Source: Cymbidium sinense (lineage: Eukaryota > Streptophyta > Magnoliopsida > Asparagales > Orchidaceae). From it: a stretch of DNA of 64,000 bases. The notes under the pieces are model-generated. The model saw only the letters and a list, made by a program, of their open reading frames with translations. It did no database searches and was not told the origin of the DNA. Made by a program: the position numbers and the translations under genes. Positions 34,066-48,129 of this stretch are shown here, piece by piece (the first letter of the stretch is position 1; each line of letters opens with the position of its first letter). The stretch spans positions 248,001-312,000 of the forward strand of contig JAKCPB010000332.1 in NCBI GenBank assembly GCA_021442155.1, read 5' to 3'.

Positions 34066-36650
34066 AATCCTAAATAAAATAAAAACTAAATAAAAATATA
34101 AGCCTAAAAAATAAACCTAAAAATAAATAAAAAATAAAACCTAAACCCTAAACTAAAAAAAAACCTAAACCTAAAATAAACTAAACCTAAACACTAAATT
34201 AAAAAATAAAATGAATTAAAAATAAACCTAAACATAAACTAAAAAAACCAAAAATAAAAATGTAAAACCTAAACCTAAAAAAATAAAATAAAAACCCAAA
34301 CATAAACCTAAAATAAAATAAAACCTAAACTTAAAAATATAAAAATATACAAACTAAAAAAATAAACATAAAGATAAACTAAACCTAAAATAAACTAAAT
34401 TAACTAAAATAAAATAAAATAAAATAAAATAAATAAACTTATAAAATAAATAAAAATAAAATTAAATAAAATATAAATAAATAAAAATAAATTAAATAAA
34501 CTAAACTACCTTGGTTTACTGTTTTTTTAAAACCTAAAATATAACTAACCTCTCAAAATGCTAGCCCTAAACTGAGCCAAAACCATGATCTTAAACCCTC
34601 CCTAAATCCTGAAGCTAAACCCTCCCTAACCCTAACCTTAACCCTAAAACTAGGCTCTTAAACCACCCTAACCCTACCAAATCAGTGTAATCTAAAACCA
34701 CAGACCCAGACCCAAAACTAAAAGAAGAAGCCTAAACTAACCTGACCCTAATGACCATAAACAAACCTATAAAATAAAATAAATAAAACCTACTACCTAA
34801 AAAAAAAATTAAATCTAAACCTAAAAAATAAAAAAATAAAACTAAATAAAAATAAAATGAACCTAAATAAACAAAGCTAATAAATCTAAAATAAATTAAA
34901 TCTAAATAAATAAAACCTAAATAAAATAAAAAATAAACCTAAATCAAAATAAAAATAAAAAAAACTAAAACAAATAAACTAAACCTCTAGTTGACTTTTT
35001 AAAAATAATAATATTAAAGATAATAAAAATAGATAATAATCATAAACCCTAACCTCCCTAAACCCTACCCTAACTACTCTCTTGACTCTAGATCCTCTCT
35101 CTAACTCAACCCACCCATCCTAACTATACCTACCACTAAATAATAATCCTAAACTCTACCAAAATCCTCCACTCTAAAATAAAATCAAAATAACCAAAAA
35201 AAGATCTAACCTTAAATAAAACTAAACCTATAAAAAAAAAAATGTAAATAATCTAAGAAACTAAAAATAAAACCTAAAAAACTTAAAATACTTAAAAAAA
35301 AAAAAAAAATAAAAAACCTAAAATAAACCTAATAAAATAATAAAACCTAAAATAAAATTAAAATAAAAAACTAAAACTAAAAAATAAAATGAACTAAGCT
35401 AAATAATAAAAAAATAAAAACTAAAATAAATAAACAAATAAAAATAAATAAACTAAAATAAATAAAAATAAAATAAAAATAAATAAAATAAAATATAATA
35501 AAATAAAATAAACTAAATAAAACTTTGAGTTAACTTAATTTAAAATAAAAATAAAAAATAAAATCATATATGAAAACCCCTACCCTAAACTTGCCTAACT
35601 CTATCTACCTAAACCTCTCCCTAAAAAACTAAACTACCAGATTACCTGAGCTAAAACCACTGACCCTAACCTAGAGGACTAAACCCCCAAAACTACCACA
35701 CCCTACCCAAAATCTACTAAAACACCTAAGTCACAAAACCCTAAAACCCTAAATCCTTAAGCTGACCCAAAATCCTAAAAGCTAGGCATAAATAACCCTG
35801 ACCTAAACCCTAAATCTAACTAAATAAAACCTAAAAATAAATAAATAAATGACTTTATATCAAATAAATAAAATAAACTACTAAAAATAAAATAAAATAA
35901 ATTAATAAAAATAATAAATATAAAATCTAAAGTAGAAATAAAAATAAACTAGAATAAGACCTAAAATAAAAACTAAAAATAAATAAATAAACCAAAATTA
36001 TAATTAAAATAAATAAAACCTAAACCTCAAAATAAACCTAAAATAAATAAAATAAACCCTAAATAAAGACATCTAAAACCTAAAAAATAAAAATAAAATA
36101 AATAAAACTGGCTAAAATAAATAATCTAAATAAAATAAATAAAAAACATAAACTTAAATATAAAATTAACTAAACTTAAACCCCAAACTAAATAAAATAA
36201 AATAAACTAAAATAACTGACTAAAAATGGCTAAACATAAACCTAAAATAAAAAAAACCTAAAAAAAAAAAAAAAAACCTAAACTAGAAATAAAGTAAAAC
36301 CTAAACATAAAATAAAATAAAAATAAAACTAAACTGAAAAATAAACATAAACCTAAACCAAAACTTACAAAATAAATTAAAATTAAAGACCTCAACTAAA
36401 ATAAATAAACCTAAAATAAATAAACTAAACTAAAAAAATCAAAAATAAACCTGAATAAAGATAAAATAAATAAAATATACTAAATAAAACTAAACCTACT
36501 AGTTTAGTTTAAAAAAAAAACCCTGAGTAAAAAACCTAAAACTAACACAAGCTAAAACACTAAACCCCTAAACCAAATCATAAACCTAAACCCTACATTA
36601 AAACCCTACCCTACCTACTAAACCCTAAAAAACCTTAACCTAAATAACTC
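34066..36650. repeat. degenerate telomere-like AT-rich array
   Basis: About 2.6 kb is made of AAACCTAAA, AAATAAAATAAA and shorter AAACCCTAAA-type units, with almost no G on the plus strand. It resembles plant telomeric repeat (CCCTAAA)n that has degenerated and expanded. Blocks richer in CCCTAA (34540-34780, 35040-35200, 35570-35830, 36520-36650) alternate with AAATAAA-rich blocks. A recurring landmark related to CCTACTGGTTTACTTAAT marks block starts near 34501, 34978, 35519 and 36489. Confidence 0.85.
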
Positions 36651-37053
36651 AAAGACATCTCCTCTATGAAATCTCTGATTTTTGCATTCCCCTTGGTTGA
36701 TTGGTTTTTTGAAATCAAGTCTGACATCTTGCTGATGTGTGATTGAATGCTCGTTCTAACTGTTGAGAGATCGACTTTGCTCTTATAGGTTTTTTGGATT
36801 CATTACTGTTTGCATGCGTTAAATCATTGCTTTATGTAAGATAATGTTTGGTTAATCTCATTTTGACATCTTATATTGGATTGCAATAATGTTAGGTGTT
36901 GAGAAACTTGCTAAGCCCTTGAGTTTGCTTTGGTGGGTAAATTCTCCCTTAGGCGACTCTTGATAATATTGCTCTTTCTTTAGTTTAAAATTATGTACTT
37001 TCTATCGGTGATCCCGTCACATTCTTATTCAACTCTCAAATGATTTAGATTAC
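36651..37053. other. unassigned single-copy-looking sequence
   Basis: This is the only stretch of balanced composition between the telomere-like array and the LINE scrap. I see no gene, no RNA gene and no similarity to the other repeats here. Confidence 0.4.
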
Positions 37054-37488
37054 TCACGGGTTTTCACTTTCGTCGTTCTTACTTTGTGCATAATTGTCAA
37101 ATGTATTGAATTCTTTGATGTCAAAGAGGAATCTCCCATTGTCCCTCTTTGGCTTGCTTTTCCTAACATGTGAATACATTATGTCACTCATCAAGTTTTG
37201 TTTCTTTGTTGGCGGCCTTTTGGTAGGCCTCTCCAAAAGAAAAACTGATAGATGCTTCATAATTTCGTTGAGATAGACATCACAAAAAAATATCCCAAAG
37301 AGGTTTGGATTGGCTTGAAAATTTGGATAGTCAAAAGTTGAATTCAAAATTTTCTGTCTTTTGCACTCCTTTGCAAGATTCAAGACACGATCACTGAATG
37401 CTTTGTGCTTCATCCTAATCTCGAGAAAAAATTTAGAGAATATGATACCATTAATGGGAGGAAAACCAATACTCTAGCATATACTAAA
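37054..37488 (-). pseudogene. unrecognised basic ORF fragment
   Basis: The open frame is 119 residues from its first Met, and continues upstream without a stop for about 15 more (GFPPINGIIFSKFFLEIR). It is lysine-rich (PTKRPPTKKQNLMSD, RKSKPKRDNGRFLF) and contains LNLAKECKRQKILNSTFDYP. I do not recognise a family. It is unlike the Tat, chromovirus and LINE proteins in this window. It lies between a telomere-like array and a LINE scrap and could be a captured gene piece or part of another transposon. Confidence 0.35.
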
Positions 37489-37899
37489 GATACTCAAAAG
37501 AACCTCTCCCTACACCTCCTGATATTTGGAAAACACTTGACCTTGGTACTAAAATAATGAGGGGTGTTTACCAATGGAAATTTACCTAACCTCACTAAGT
37601 AATAATCTGGTTTCCCAGATAGCTCTTTCCTTCATTTAAATCCATTGAAAATCTGAATGGTAGCCTTATATTGGACACCCAATTAAACAATTTGAATGGG
37701 ACTCATATAATGGATCAAAATAATGATGACCCTATTTGAGAACATATTGAGAAAGATATTTGTATTACAAATGGTGCGAACTTCCCATCTATTTCCCTTT
37801 GATAATCAATTGAACCCATTTTAAATCATCAGATAAGAAGGTGAAATTCTTCTAAAACATTGATAGATTCTTCTACTATTCGGAACCAAAAATCAAATG
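37489..37899. other. unassigned interval upstream of the LINE scrap
   Basis: AT-rich sequence without a supported gene. It may be 5' LINE sequence too decayed to read. Confidence 0.3.
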
Positions 37900-38194
37900 G
37901 AGATAATTTGGATTGATAGATTCAAATTGTTAAAACAAAAAACCCTACAAAGCAAAACTTTTAATAATAACTTCACTTTGAACCACTGTCTCTTTCTTTA
38001 CCCACAAGTAATGTGTCATCATTTCTCTCTCTCTTTCCTTTCTTTTTCCTTTTCCCTTTGGTTGTCCCTTTATGATTAATTTTCTTATTTAGAATATCAG
38101 GGTTGTGGGTCTCTCCTATAATGTTAGAGTCTTTGTGTGTTCATAATATCAGTTACTTGTTCTTATTGAACCTTTCATTAATTCTTCTAAGAAA
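37900..38194 (+). pseudogene. LINE fragment: end of ORF1 and start of endonuclease
   Basis: The sequence from about 37940 aligns with 53930-54170 of the LINE farther right: AACTTCACTTTGAA, then TTAATTTTCTTATTTAGAAT against TTAATTTTCTTGTTTGGAAT, then CATAATATCAGTTACTTGTT against CATAATATTTCCTTACTTAT. It covers the ORF1 end and the first residues of the endonuclease. It stops where the LTR begins at 38195. The sequence right of that LTR (45943 on) weakly resembles the next LINE bases (54185-54210), which would make the LTR an insertion into the LINE. Confidence 0.6.
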
Positions 38195-41100
38195 TGAAAG
38201 AGTCAACACCTATATAAAAATTTGTCTTAGTAAGATGCCATGCAGATCCACAGATGTACTTATTCAGGTGATCAGATGCATCATCAAGGAAATAGTGTAC
38301 TATCTCCAAAGATAGAAAACACTACCTTTTAATGGAACCAATCACCTCAATAAGGACTCCTAAATGGTGCATATGTAGATTCTTCCCCTACTTTACATGG
38401 AAAAGTAAAGTAGGGGTTATTTAAACCATGTTTGTTAATTTTCTTATTGGGGCAAGCCCCCATAGTTAATTACATCCTAAGGGACAGGATCCTTTAGGAA
38501 AACTCTCGATTCAGGTAAATGATCTTTGTATTTGAAGATTTCAATAGGGAAGGACTATCAATCAATTTGTTTGTATTTGAAGATCAAATGAGATTGATTA
38601 AAAGAGGGAGTTATTATTGAAGCCAAAAATGGGAAATAAGTAGGAGATGCCCACGATGCAAGGAAACCTAGAGAGCATCTCAAACTATTCTAAAATTGGG
38701 CTTTAAATTTTGGAAATTGATTTAGTTTGTTTGAGTTGCATTTTTCATTAGAATTTTAAGACTTAAGATTCATTAACACAAGGCTAAGAAAATGCTTAAC
38801 AGGTGAGGAATTATGCTTATGGACCATAAAGGTGAGAATCAATCTCAGAACCTAAATCTAAGGAGCTTCGGTGAGGGCTAAAAACACAACCTAAATCTAT
38901 GGTAAAAATGGATAATTGGTTTGCCTCCATAAGAGAGGACAAACCACTGATAACATTACAACTTCACGGGGTGGCCACCAACTAACTCCTCCTATGATTT
39001 TAAATACATGTAGGTAAGTCTTTATTCTTATGTAAGATAGCTAGGCTATTATTTTTTTAGAAAGAGATAAAGTTCTTAAACTCACTCCCTAAAGTGACTA
39101 GATCATGTAAAGGGACATGCTCGAAATGACCTAAATATAATGAAATTTAAATTTCATTTTATTTTCATTTTTGGACAATCATTTTGACTCAAGCTAATAG
39201 GATTTTTATGACTAATGCATGAGAAATCAAATTATTGGCCAAAATCAGCAAGAAGGGAGGAGGTGAATTTCCACCACAGCCCTCAAAGGTCAAGCCAGGT
39301 TCTTTGGCAAAAGTGGAAGCCCTCCAATCAAGAGTGAAATAAGATGCATTTGTGCATGATATTATAAATAAATGCTCATCTAGCTAAGGGGTTGCTAATT
39401 CTTTTATCTTAATTTTAAACCTAAGATTTAGGTGAGGTTATGAGCTGTTTAATTTGAATTTGAATTATAAAGTTGGGTAAAAGATTTATTTTTCCCTAAA
39501 GAGTCTAATCCACATCTAGGCCATACATAAAGCAAGGAAGAAACTTGGAAAAGCATGCCACTTAATGCAAAAGCTATACAAACCATCAATCAATTTATAA
39601 AGCTAATCGCAAAAAGAATAAATGGTCATTATGGTCAAGCACCATCTCACAAACCCAAAAATATCAAATTGGGTAGCCAAGCTACCCTATACAAATTACA
39701 AATGAATATTGCATTTAAGCAAAGGAATTCATTGTTATGGGGGTCTTCAAGCTTTATTTTTCTTTCTTTTTCTTTTCTTCTTTTTCTTTCTTTTCATACC
39801 TCCTTTGGATGGTTGGTAGGTGGATGTTCCAAGACTTCACATGATGCATAAGATAGAATCATTTGACCAATGCTCATCCTAATCCCCATAACAAATCATT
39901 ATAAAATCTAACTTATAAAAATTTTTACATGAAAAGGAAAAGTAAAAATCTAACTAACACCTACAAAATAAAGGTTAGTTAAATCACACCACACAAATCC
40001 CAAGCATGTATATTGGACTTATCACCCCACACATGGGTGACTAAGTCCACCTGGCCTATGAATTATGCTTAGGGGTATAAATCACCAAGAAAAAGTATTT
40101 ATATTTTTATTTATGATATGCTTAAAGCACAATCCCTAAAAGAATAGTTAGACTAAGATCCTACCATTCATTCTATGAGCATACACCCTAATATTCAATC
40201 TAAAACATATATCACAAAACAAAACATAACATCAAACTATGCACCAACTAACTAAGGCTAAGTGGGCTTAGTAATATTTGAAGGCTTTGTGGTATGCTTA
40301 GCTTAGGACTTTGGGTTCAAATTTTCTAAGGGTGAAGAACATGTTCAACTTAGAGGAGGGTTTCATTTAAAATTTCTAAGTTTTTTGGGTTATTTTTATT
40401 TCATTTTTTAATTTAGTTTAAGTGAAACCAACAATTAATTACTAAGTTATGAAGAGAGGGAGAGTGAAGAGAATTTCTCTTTCCTTCCCTAACCTTAAGT
40501 TATTTTTAAAGTGAATTAACATTTTAGTTTCATTTAGGTGAATGTTTTGATTGTATATTTTAACCAATCCTAAGTTTAGATAAACCCTAAACAAACCTAT
40601 CCAAAAGGAAAGGCATTTTAAGATTAAGTAAAATGAATCAAAATTCACATAACACACATTACTTCATTTCTTTCCAAACAAATATAACATGCATATGGAT
40701 GGACATAAGCATATCTATACATGCAAATGAGAGTAGTTAACACACTTTATGATGCATACTAAGTAATCCATTTAAGAAAATTTAGAAGTTGAATGTGCAC
40801 AATTTATTTAAGTAGAAAATGATTTCCTTATCTAAAATTTCATATACATACATGAAAGTAGAAAAAGCATAAGTGAGTACAACACCATTGTTAACTAGAG
40901 GTGTAAGGTACAAGACTACTTAGGGCTACTTAAAGCCTCATAACCTCGACTATTATACCACTTTCATTAAATACAAACATGTATATAAAATAAATGAAAT
41001 GGAAAAGGAATATGAAAAAGTTATTTAATAGATTTGTTTTGTTTATGCAATTTATGTATAAAGGTGTAGGTAACCCTTCTTAGATGTTAGCATAGAGATG

Positions 41101-44100
41101 AATAGAATATGAAATTAGGTGAGCATTATGTCTTTTTCAAATGAACCTTATATCTCACCAAAATTCCTATTCAAAACTATACCAACATAGGAAAGAAAGG
41201 AAACCTATAATAAGCATACATTTATAATATTTCACATGCAATCTTTTAATTAAGATATGAATAAAACACTTTCAGATTTGATATTTGATTTATGTATTTT
41301 GAAAATAATTTGGATCTAGTAGTGATAATAGCCACTCATATTTTATTTTAGCCAGTGCATGCACATTTGACATAAAGTAAACAATTTCATTTTAAAATTT
41401 GAAATATGAAATTATGTATGCATGAAATCACATGGCATACAACTTAGCATTTTAAAAAAAAAATCCAAAGCAATGAAAGCATGTAAACAAACTCACTTTA
41501 CTTAAATCCTAAAGACATTCCTATAGAATAAGAAAATTTAGAATAAATCAAAGTGAGTTTGAAAATGATTTTTTTTTAGTTTGAAGTTTGATTTAATTTT
41601 GTAAGGTGAGATGATTTCACTATTCCTTACCCATTCCCACATGTGTTTTGCATTTTTGTTTAATTTTTAGATTATTAAATCCATTTATAAGCATTGATTA
41701 GGTTAAGGTATGAATTAAGTAGCTTAATTAACCCTTACCTACACCACCTTAGAAGATTTAACTAAATAATTATGAGCCAATGAGATGTCATAAGACCCAT
41801 AAGAAATTTAAATTTGCAATGCACCTAATAATGAAAAGGCATAATGAAATTTGGCTCACAATTAAAAGTTAATTAAGCTAAAGGGTTTGGCTTAAGTAAT
41901 TTCAAAATACCATTTCACACTTATGAATGGGATTTTGATTTCCTTAATTAAACTTACGTTATTAAACACCTAAGCATCTACCCAAGATAGATTAATCATG
42001 TTCTAAAACTTTTTTAGAATTTTTAAAATTTATTAATGGGATAATTATGAATTAAACCTTAATTAAGAGGACATTATGGAGAGAAGAGGGGGTTTAGGGA
42101 ATATCCTGGGGAAAATTCCCCAAAATTATTCCATAAACATCCTACTTATTGGATCTAACCTAAATAAACTCTAATCATAAGCTAAAACCATTAATCACAC
42201 CTTAATTACCCTTAATTACATGAAAGGGGTAATTAGGGAATGAAATCATAATTTTCCAATTGAGCCCTCAATAAATCCCAAGAAAATTAAGGGAGTTAGA
42301 GGTCATCCCCTAAATGAACCCTAGAAATTGGAGATTAATTGATGACCTAGTTAAAAGATAATTAGCAAATTAAGATTCCCAAAGAAACCCAATTTCAGAG
42401 AAAAGAATAATTCAAAATCCATTGAAACAATTTTTAAATATTCTAGATGAACTTATCTTTCTATAGTATTTTTCCTTTTATATTTTTTGATTTTTCTAGA
42501 GGGAATTATAAATTTTAGAAGTTCTCTGAATTAATTTGGAATTAATTAATACCCTTGATCATGCTTAATCCTTAGCTGTGCATGGCTATGGTTATGTTAC
42601 ACTTTACATGCATCTCGCGATGAGGGGGTGACTTAAACATCACATCCCAAATGGCGGTGGTGATGCATGCACTTATATTCTTGACCATCCAATCAAAGAT
42701 CGGATGGCTAAGGATTCCCCCACAATTTTAAAAGGGTAATTGATTTCTAAAATGTGTTAAATAATCTCAACCATCCATCTAAAATGCACAGATGGATGGC
42801 TGGAATGAGCCAATATTTTCACCTTGATCATTAGAGATCATTGATGATCAAGGGGAAGATCCAAGCTCAATCTAGCATGGAATCACACAAAATTTAACCC
42901 ACACCATCTAGAGACATAGAGCGAGAAATCCAATGGCCAAAATTCGATGAGGTGAAAATTTCTTTCATAAAGCTCCACACCACATTGAGTTTAGTGATCG
43001 AAAAATTCCATACCTCGTCGGAGGTGATCACCAGTGCTCGAGATCAATGAGGTAGCTTCATCTGGTGGAGATGAAGCCCTGCTAAAATTCCTAGGCCTTG
43101 GGATTGAGTGGATCAATGGGTAAACCAACAACACTTCAATTGAGCTTTAGCTTTGATCCAATTGAGCTCTTTCTTGCTGTGGGGACTTGAATTAAAGCTT
43201 GGGAAAGTTTGACTTGACCCTCTGATGGAGTGTACAAGAGTAATTAGAAGAAGATCAAGTATGGAAGAAGTTGGCTAATGGACTGAGCTCCCTTATTTTT
43301 CACTGTGCAAAACTGGGAAATGGGGATTTCAAATCCTTCAGAAAAATCTTGGGAATGCTCTAAGATGGTTGCTCTAGGTTCCTAGGCTTCAATTCTTTGC
43401 CATTTTGATCCAATTATATAGACTGGGAGGGTTGTTTAGGCTGTTAACTCTTTACACATGGTCAATTTGACCTCCCATGTGCATCAAATTGAGCTTAGGA
43501 GAGAATTTGAAAACTCAATTTTAAGCTAGGTGGTTAGGTTTGGTCAAGGGGACAAATGGGCTGACCCAAACCCATTGGGTTGGGTGCACCACTCATCACT
43601 AAGTCCCCTTTAGCTTTTAAGTGATTGTGAAGAGACTATGACCATAATAACCATGGGCTAGGCAAAAATTTGTTCTTTAGGCTAGGTCATTTTGATATTT
43701 TTCCACTTTGGACATGATAAGTATGTGGAGAAACTAGGTTTGGCCCAGTTTCATTAGATTTGGAATCCATTTGATAGGGTTTGGCTCATGTTGACCCATT
43801 TAGGTAAAAATGGGTCAACTTGGGTCAAGTTGACAATTGGTCAAATTGGTCATACCAAGGGTTGGGTTCAGTTCATGACCATTTAAAATATTTTAGTGAC
43901 TTTGGTTTGGTTCAATTTGGTATAGATTTGGATTTGGCTCATATGACTTCACTTAGGACAAATGGGTCAAGTTGACCTATTTGACCCATTTGACCTATTT
44001 GAGGTAGGTCAAGGGTAGGTTGGGTTTGGTCAGTCATATAGAGTGGATTGGTATCTTTGTTTCCAATTAATTTGGGTTAGGTTCAATTTTGGCTCAACAT

Positions 44101-45942
44101 GACCCCTTTAGGTCATGTTGGGTCTAAGGTCAATTGGGCTAGGCTAGAGCTAGTTGGCCAGTTGAGGCTTTGGTCAAGTTTAACAAGTGATTTGGAATGA
44201 ACTTGACCCATTGGTTTGGATCAATTTGGCTTAGATTAAGTTTTGACACATTTTGACTCTTTAGGTTAAAATGGGTCAACTTGGATCAAATGGGTCAATT
44301 GGGCTATGTTAGGCTCAAATGTTGGCTTCGTCAAGTTCAAACATAGGTCATGAGTGAACTTAGATCAATGGTTTCAATCAATTTGGCTTATGGTGGAATT
44401 TGGCTATGTAAAGTTTCATTTTAGGTTAAGTGACTTGGTCAACCCATAGGGACTTGGTTTGATCTAATTTGATTTATTGATCATCCCATGATGATTGTTG
44501 ATCAAGATGAGAGGCATATATGAGTTTAGTTCAATCTAATTTTGTTAGGATCAAAAGTTGGCTCATAAGGGTACTTTAGGTCACTTTGGGTCAAGTGTGC
44601 CTAAGTGGATCAAATGGCTTGGTCAAAGCTTGATTTGAAGTAGGTCGATTTTGTTTATGGACTTATGATTGAAATATAAATCCATTTACTAGTGGTTTGA
44701 AGTCAAATGAATTTTGATCCATTTGAAATTTTCATATTCAAAGGAAGAATATAAAGAGGTCTTGGGTTTGATTTTTGAATAAGGTTTGATTGAATGATTG
44801 AAGTTTGGATTTATATATGAGCTCATGATTGTAGGATTGATTGAACCATTAGAGAAAATCAAGAGTTTGGCTTGATGTAAAAGTGATTTGGCTAAGTTCA
44901 AGATTTTGACTTGAAAGGCATAGATTTGATTTTGAATGGATTTGAGTTTGATTTTTGGAATAGGTTTTGATTGTTTGAATTTATATTTTATTTATATATG
45001 TGAATATAAATGAGAATATAAATAGATCATGATAAAATTTCAAGAATTTGAAGTGGTTTAACCATGACTTAGGTTAAATCCATTAAAGGGAATTTAAAGG
45101 ATTTAAGGGAATTTTTAATTTGAAATTTAATTTTTGAATTGGATTTGAGATTTATATATACTTCATTTATATATGAGAATATAAATGAGGATACAAATAA
45201 GTTTTGAGAAAATTTGATGAAATGGTTTGATCAAAGTTAAAATAAGATTTAAGGGAATTTCAAGGATTTTATATTTGGAATTTAATATTTGAGTTGGATT
45301 TAATTGATTTATATTTATATTTCATTAATATATGAGAATATAAATAAGTTTTGAGAAAATTCCATGACTTTGAATAGGTTTGATCAAGGTTTAGGGTTAA
45401 TTTTGGCTAAGTCCTTTAATGGAAAAATAAAGGGACTTAAGAAAATTTTCATGAATTGATTTCGAATTTTGAGTTTAGTTGGATTGATTTGAATTTATAT
45501 TTTATTTATATATGTGAATATAAATGAGAATATAAATGGATTCTAAGAAAATCCCAAACGTTTGAATAGGTTTAGATCATAGTTTTGGCTAAGTCCTTGA
45601 GAAGGGTTAAGGACTTAGGAATTTGAACTTAGGAATTCATGATGGATTTTGATCACAATTATGGATTTCAATCATGGAATTGAATCATGGAATTGATTTG
45701 AGTTTGGAGAAAATCAAATAGAATCGATTTGGAGTTTGACTTGAAAGAAGGAAAGTGAGAAATTATTTAAGCTAAAGGGTAGGAAAATTTTCTAACACCC
45801 CTATGGCTAACTCTTCTAAGTCTTAGCTAGGTTTGTTCACCTAATCATTAGATGTATCTTAAGACTAAGGAACTCTTAAAGTCTTAAAGAAATCATAAGC
45901 CTAAGATGGAGGGGTTGAGAGCTTACTTTAAAAATGAGGTCA
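38195..45942 (-). mobile_element. LTR copy, about 7.7 kb
   Basis: It begins TG at 38195 and ends CA at 45941-45942 (AAAATGAGGTCA). It is colinear with 7184-8338 and 13298-18527 and inverted relative to 24519-32004. No primer-binding site lies at its left edge, only LINE sequence, so it is a solo LTR or one end of a lost element. It contains a TTGACC/GGTCAA-rich part (43540-44640), several CATGCA-type motifs near 42600, and a single degenerate copy of the segment triplicated in 28828-29420. Open frames inside (39555, 40442, 44689) carry no domain and are chance. Confidence 0.75.
43540..44640. repeat. TTGACC/GGTCAA-rich segment of the LTR
   Basis: This is the counterpart, inverted, of 25450-26340. 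GGTCAA and TTGACC hexamers recur every few tens of bases (for example 43800-43860, 43970-44040, 44270-44300). It has the same W-box-like core and the same caveat about function. Confidence 0.55.
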
Positions 45943-46289
45943 ACATGTTTATGGTTGATTTTAGAAGTTTCTTTGATTAACTTATGATAACTTGCTTTCT
46001 GAAGAAAAAAAAGAGGCTTGAGAAATTTGAGCATTTTTTTATTGCATTAAAAAACAATGTATGCATAATAATATAAGTGTGTTAAACTTAGTGATTTTGG
46101 AAGCTAAAAAGAACTTTGTTAAAGAAGACCTAAACTGTCTTGGGAGCTTGGGATTTAAGTTATCTTGTACCCTCCTCACCAATGTTATCTTAGCATAAAA
46201 TTTCACTTTGGTTGCAGATTATATATTTATTTTATTTCATTTTTTTGATCCCTTTTATATATCTTTTTTTTAATAAAAAAAATCTCATG
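45943..46289. other. junction between LTR and chromovirus-type element
   Basis: AT-rich sequence holding perhaps a few dozen bases of LINE at its left end and the untranslated leader of the next element at its right. I cannot find a 5' LTR or a clear primer-binding site for that element. Confidence 0.3.
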
Positions 46290-47250
46290 TCACCAAAATC
46301 TATCTCTTAGGATCAAGTGGAAAATTTAACTAGATTAGTTGATGCCCTAGATATTAGGATCCATGATAATGAATTAAAAACTAAACAAATATTAGAAGAA
46401 AGTAAGAATTAAATGTAAGAGCTTAAAGAACAAATTCAAACTCTTATAGCTCATCTACAAAATAATATAATACCAACTCCTCCAATACACTATTGTGCCT
46501 ATAGGGATAAACGAAGAAGATTCATATCCAAACCATAGAGAAAACCAACCACTTAGAAGACCACCAATTGCTAGAAAAGGTGGAAGAAGAGAAAATTATT
46601 TTAAGACTACAGAAGACTGTGATGATCCATCTTGAAGTGTTAAAGTAGAAGCCCCAATTTATGATGGTATACATAACCCAAATAAATTTCTTGATTGGTT
46701 AGTTCAAATGGATTACTTCTTTGATTGGTATAAAATGGATGATTATCAAAGGGTTACTTTTACTAAAATAAAATTGAAAGGACATGCTAAAATTTATTAG
46801 AAAAATACTTTAGGTAAAGAATAAAGATTAAGAAGGATAAACCTCACATGGATAGAAATGAAATAAATGTTAAGATCAAAATATTGTCTTAGGCATCATG
46901 ATAAGAAGCTACATAGTCAATTATTATCTTTGAACAAGGTAATCATCTTGTAACTAATACTTGAATACTTTTGAAGATCTAGTTTCTAGAAGATTGTACT
47001 AATATGATAATTAATAAATAAATTTATTATTGGGCTTAGGAGTGACATTAGAAATGAAGTTCAAATATTTCACCCACAATCTTTAGAGCAAGCATTTCAT
47101 TATGCCTTATTAATTGAATAATAAAAGAAATCGCTTCTATCTCTAAAACTAAAAAATTGTACCTTCATCTCATAGACTATTGTTAGACCCACCCATCCAA
47201 ATGGCCCTTGGCCTAAAACTTCAATGAAGGTAGCTCTAAGAGCACTAGGG
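46290..47250 (+). pseudogene. gag of chromovirus-type Ty3/gypsy element
   Basis: From 46290 the broken frame reads MSPKSIS, then a helical, charged stretch (NLTRLVDALDIRIHDNELKT). At about 46640 it reads VEAPIYDGIHNPNKFLDWLV followed by QMDYFFDWYKMDDYQRVTF, the gag motif of plant Ty3/gypsy elements. Stops are frequent. The zinc knuckle expected near 47250-47300 is reduced to a CHKRVI-like remnant. The element runs on the plus strand, opposite to the Tat elements. Confidence 0.75.
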
Positions 47251-47379
47251 AAGTAATATGTTTTAAATGTCATAAAAGGGTCATATGAAAATCAATGTAA
47301 AGATCAAATCTTATTTTTAGAAGAAGTTAAAAATCCAATAGATGATAATCTAGAAGAAGTTTATGATGACACCCCATTA

Positions 47380-47890
47380 TTTAATGAAGAATTGGAATTA
47401 ACGATGACCCTCATGTTAATGTGATGAGATATCTTATTATAATTAAAAATGAGGCAGAAGATTGGAGGAGAAAGAACATTTTTAGCATGTATGCTTTCTG
47501 AAATGAAAAGAGATGTACATTAGTTATAGATAGAGAAAGTGCTATAAATGTCATTTCAACACACACCTTAACTCGAGCCAACCTAAAATCTGAATCTCAT
47601 CCAGAACCATTTCATTTTAGTTGGGTAAATCATACATCTCTTCCCATCACCAATTGATGTTTAGTTCCAATTAAAATAGGAAATTATAAGGAACAAATTT
47701 TGGTGTGATGTTCTCCCTATGGACATTGCTCATATTCTCTTAGGATGACCTTGGCTATATGATATGAATGTTATTCATTATGGAAGGGAAAATACTTATG
47801 TTTTTAAACATAATAATAAGACTATTAAACTCCTACCAATAGAGGCAGTAGAAAAAACACCCACCATAGGACCATAAAAAATAGCTTCTG
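47380..47890 (+). pseudogene. protease of chromovirus-type element
   Basis: The frame at about 47515-47640 reads CTLVIDRESAINVIS, then FHFSWVNHTSLPIT. Farther on it reads IAHILLG followed by PWLYDMNVIHYGRENTYVF, the end of a Ty3 protease. The active-site triplet after Asp is altered (RES where a small residue and Gly are expected). This is consistent with a dead copy. Confidence 0.7.
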
Positions 47891-48129
47891 ACTTACAACC
47901 TAAGCCTCTTTTGAGAAAAAATACCAAACTTCAATTAATTATCATAGAAAATCCTACTATTAGGGTTAATACTATCATTTTTTTATTCTTGCTTTAAAAC
48001 ATCTATTCTTCCTTCTTTAACCCTAAAGATAGAAATAATAGGTTTTGAGATGAAAGAATTTTCAATCCATTTCTTCTTCACAACATGTAAAGAAGCCAAA
48101 CTAGACTCTAATGAGACTCACATACTATG

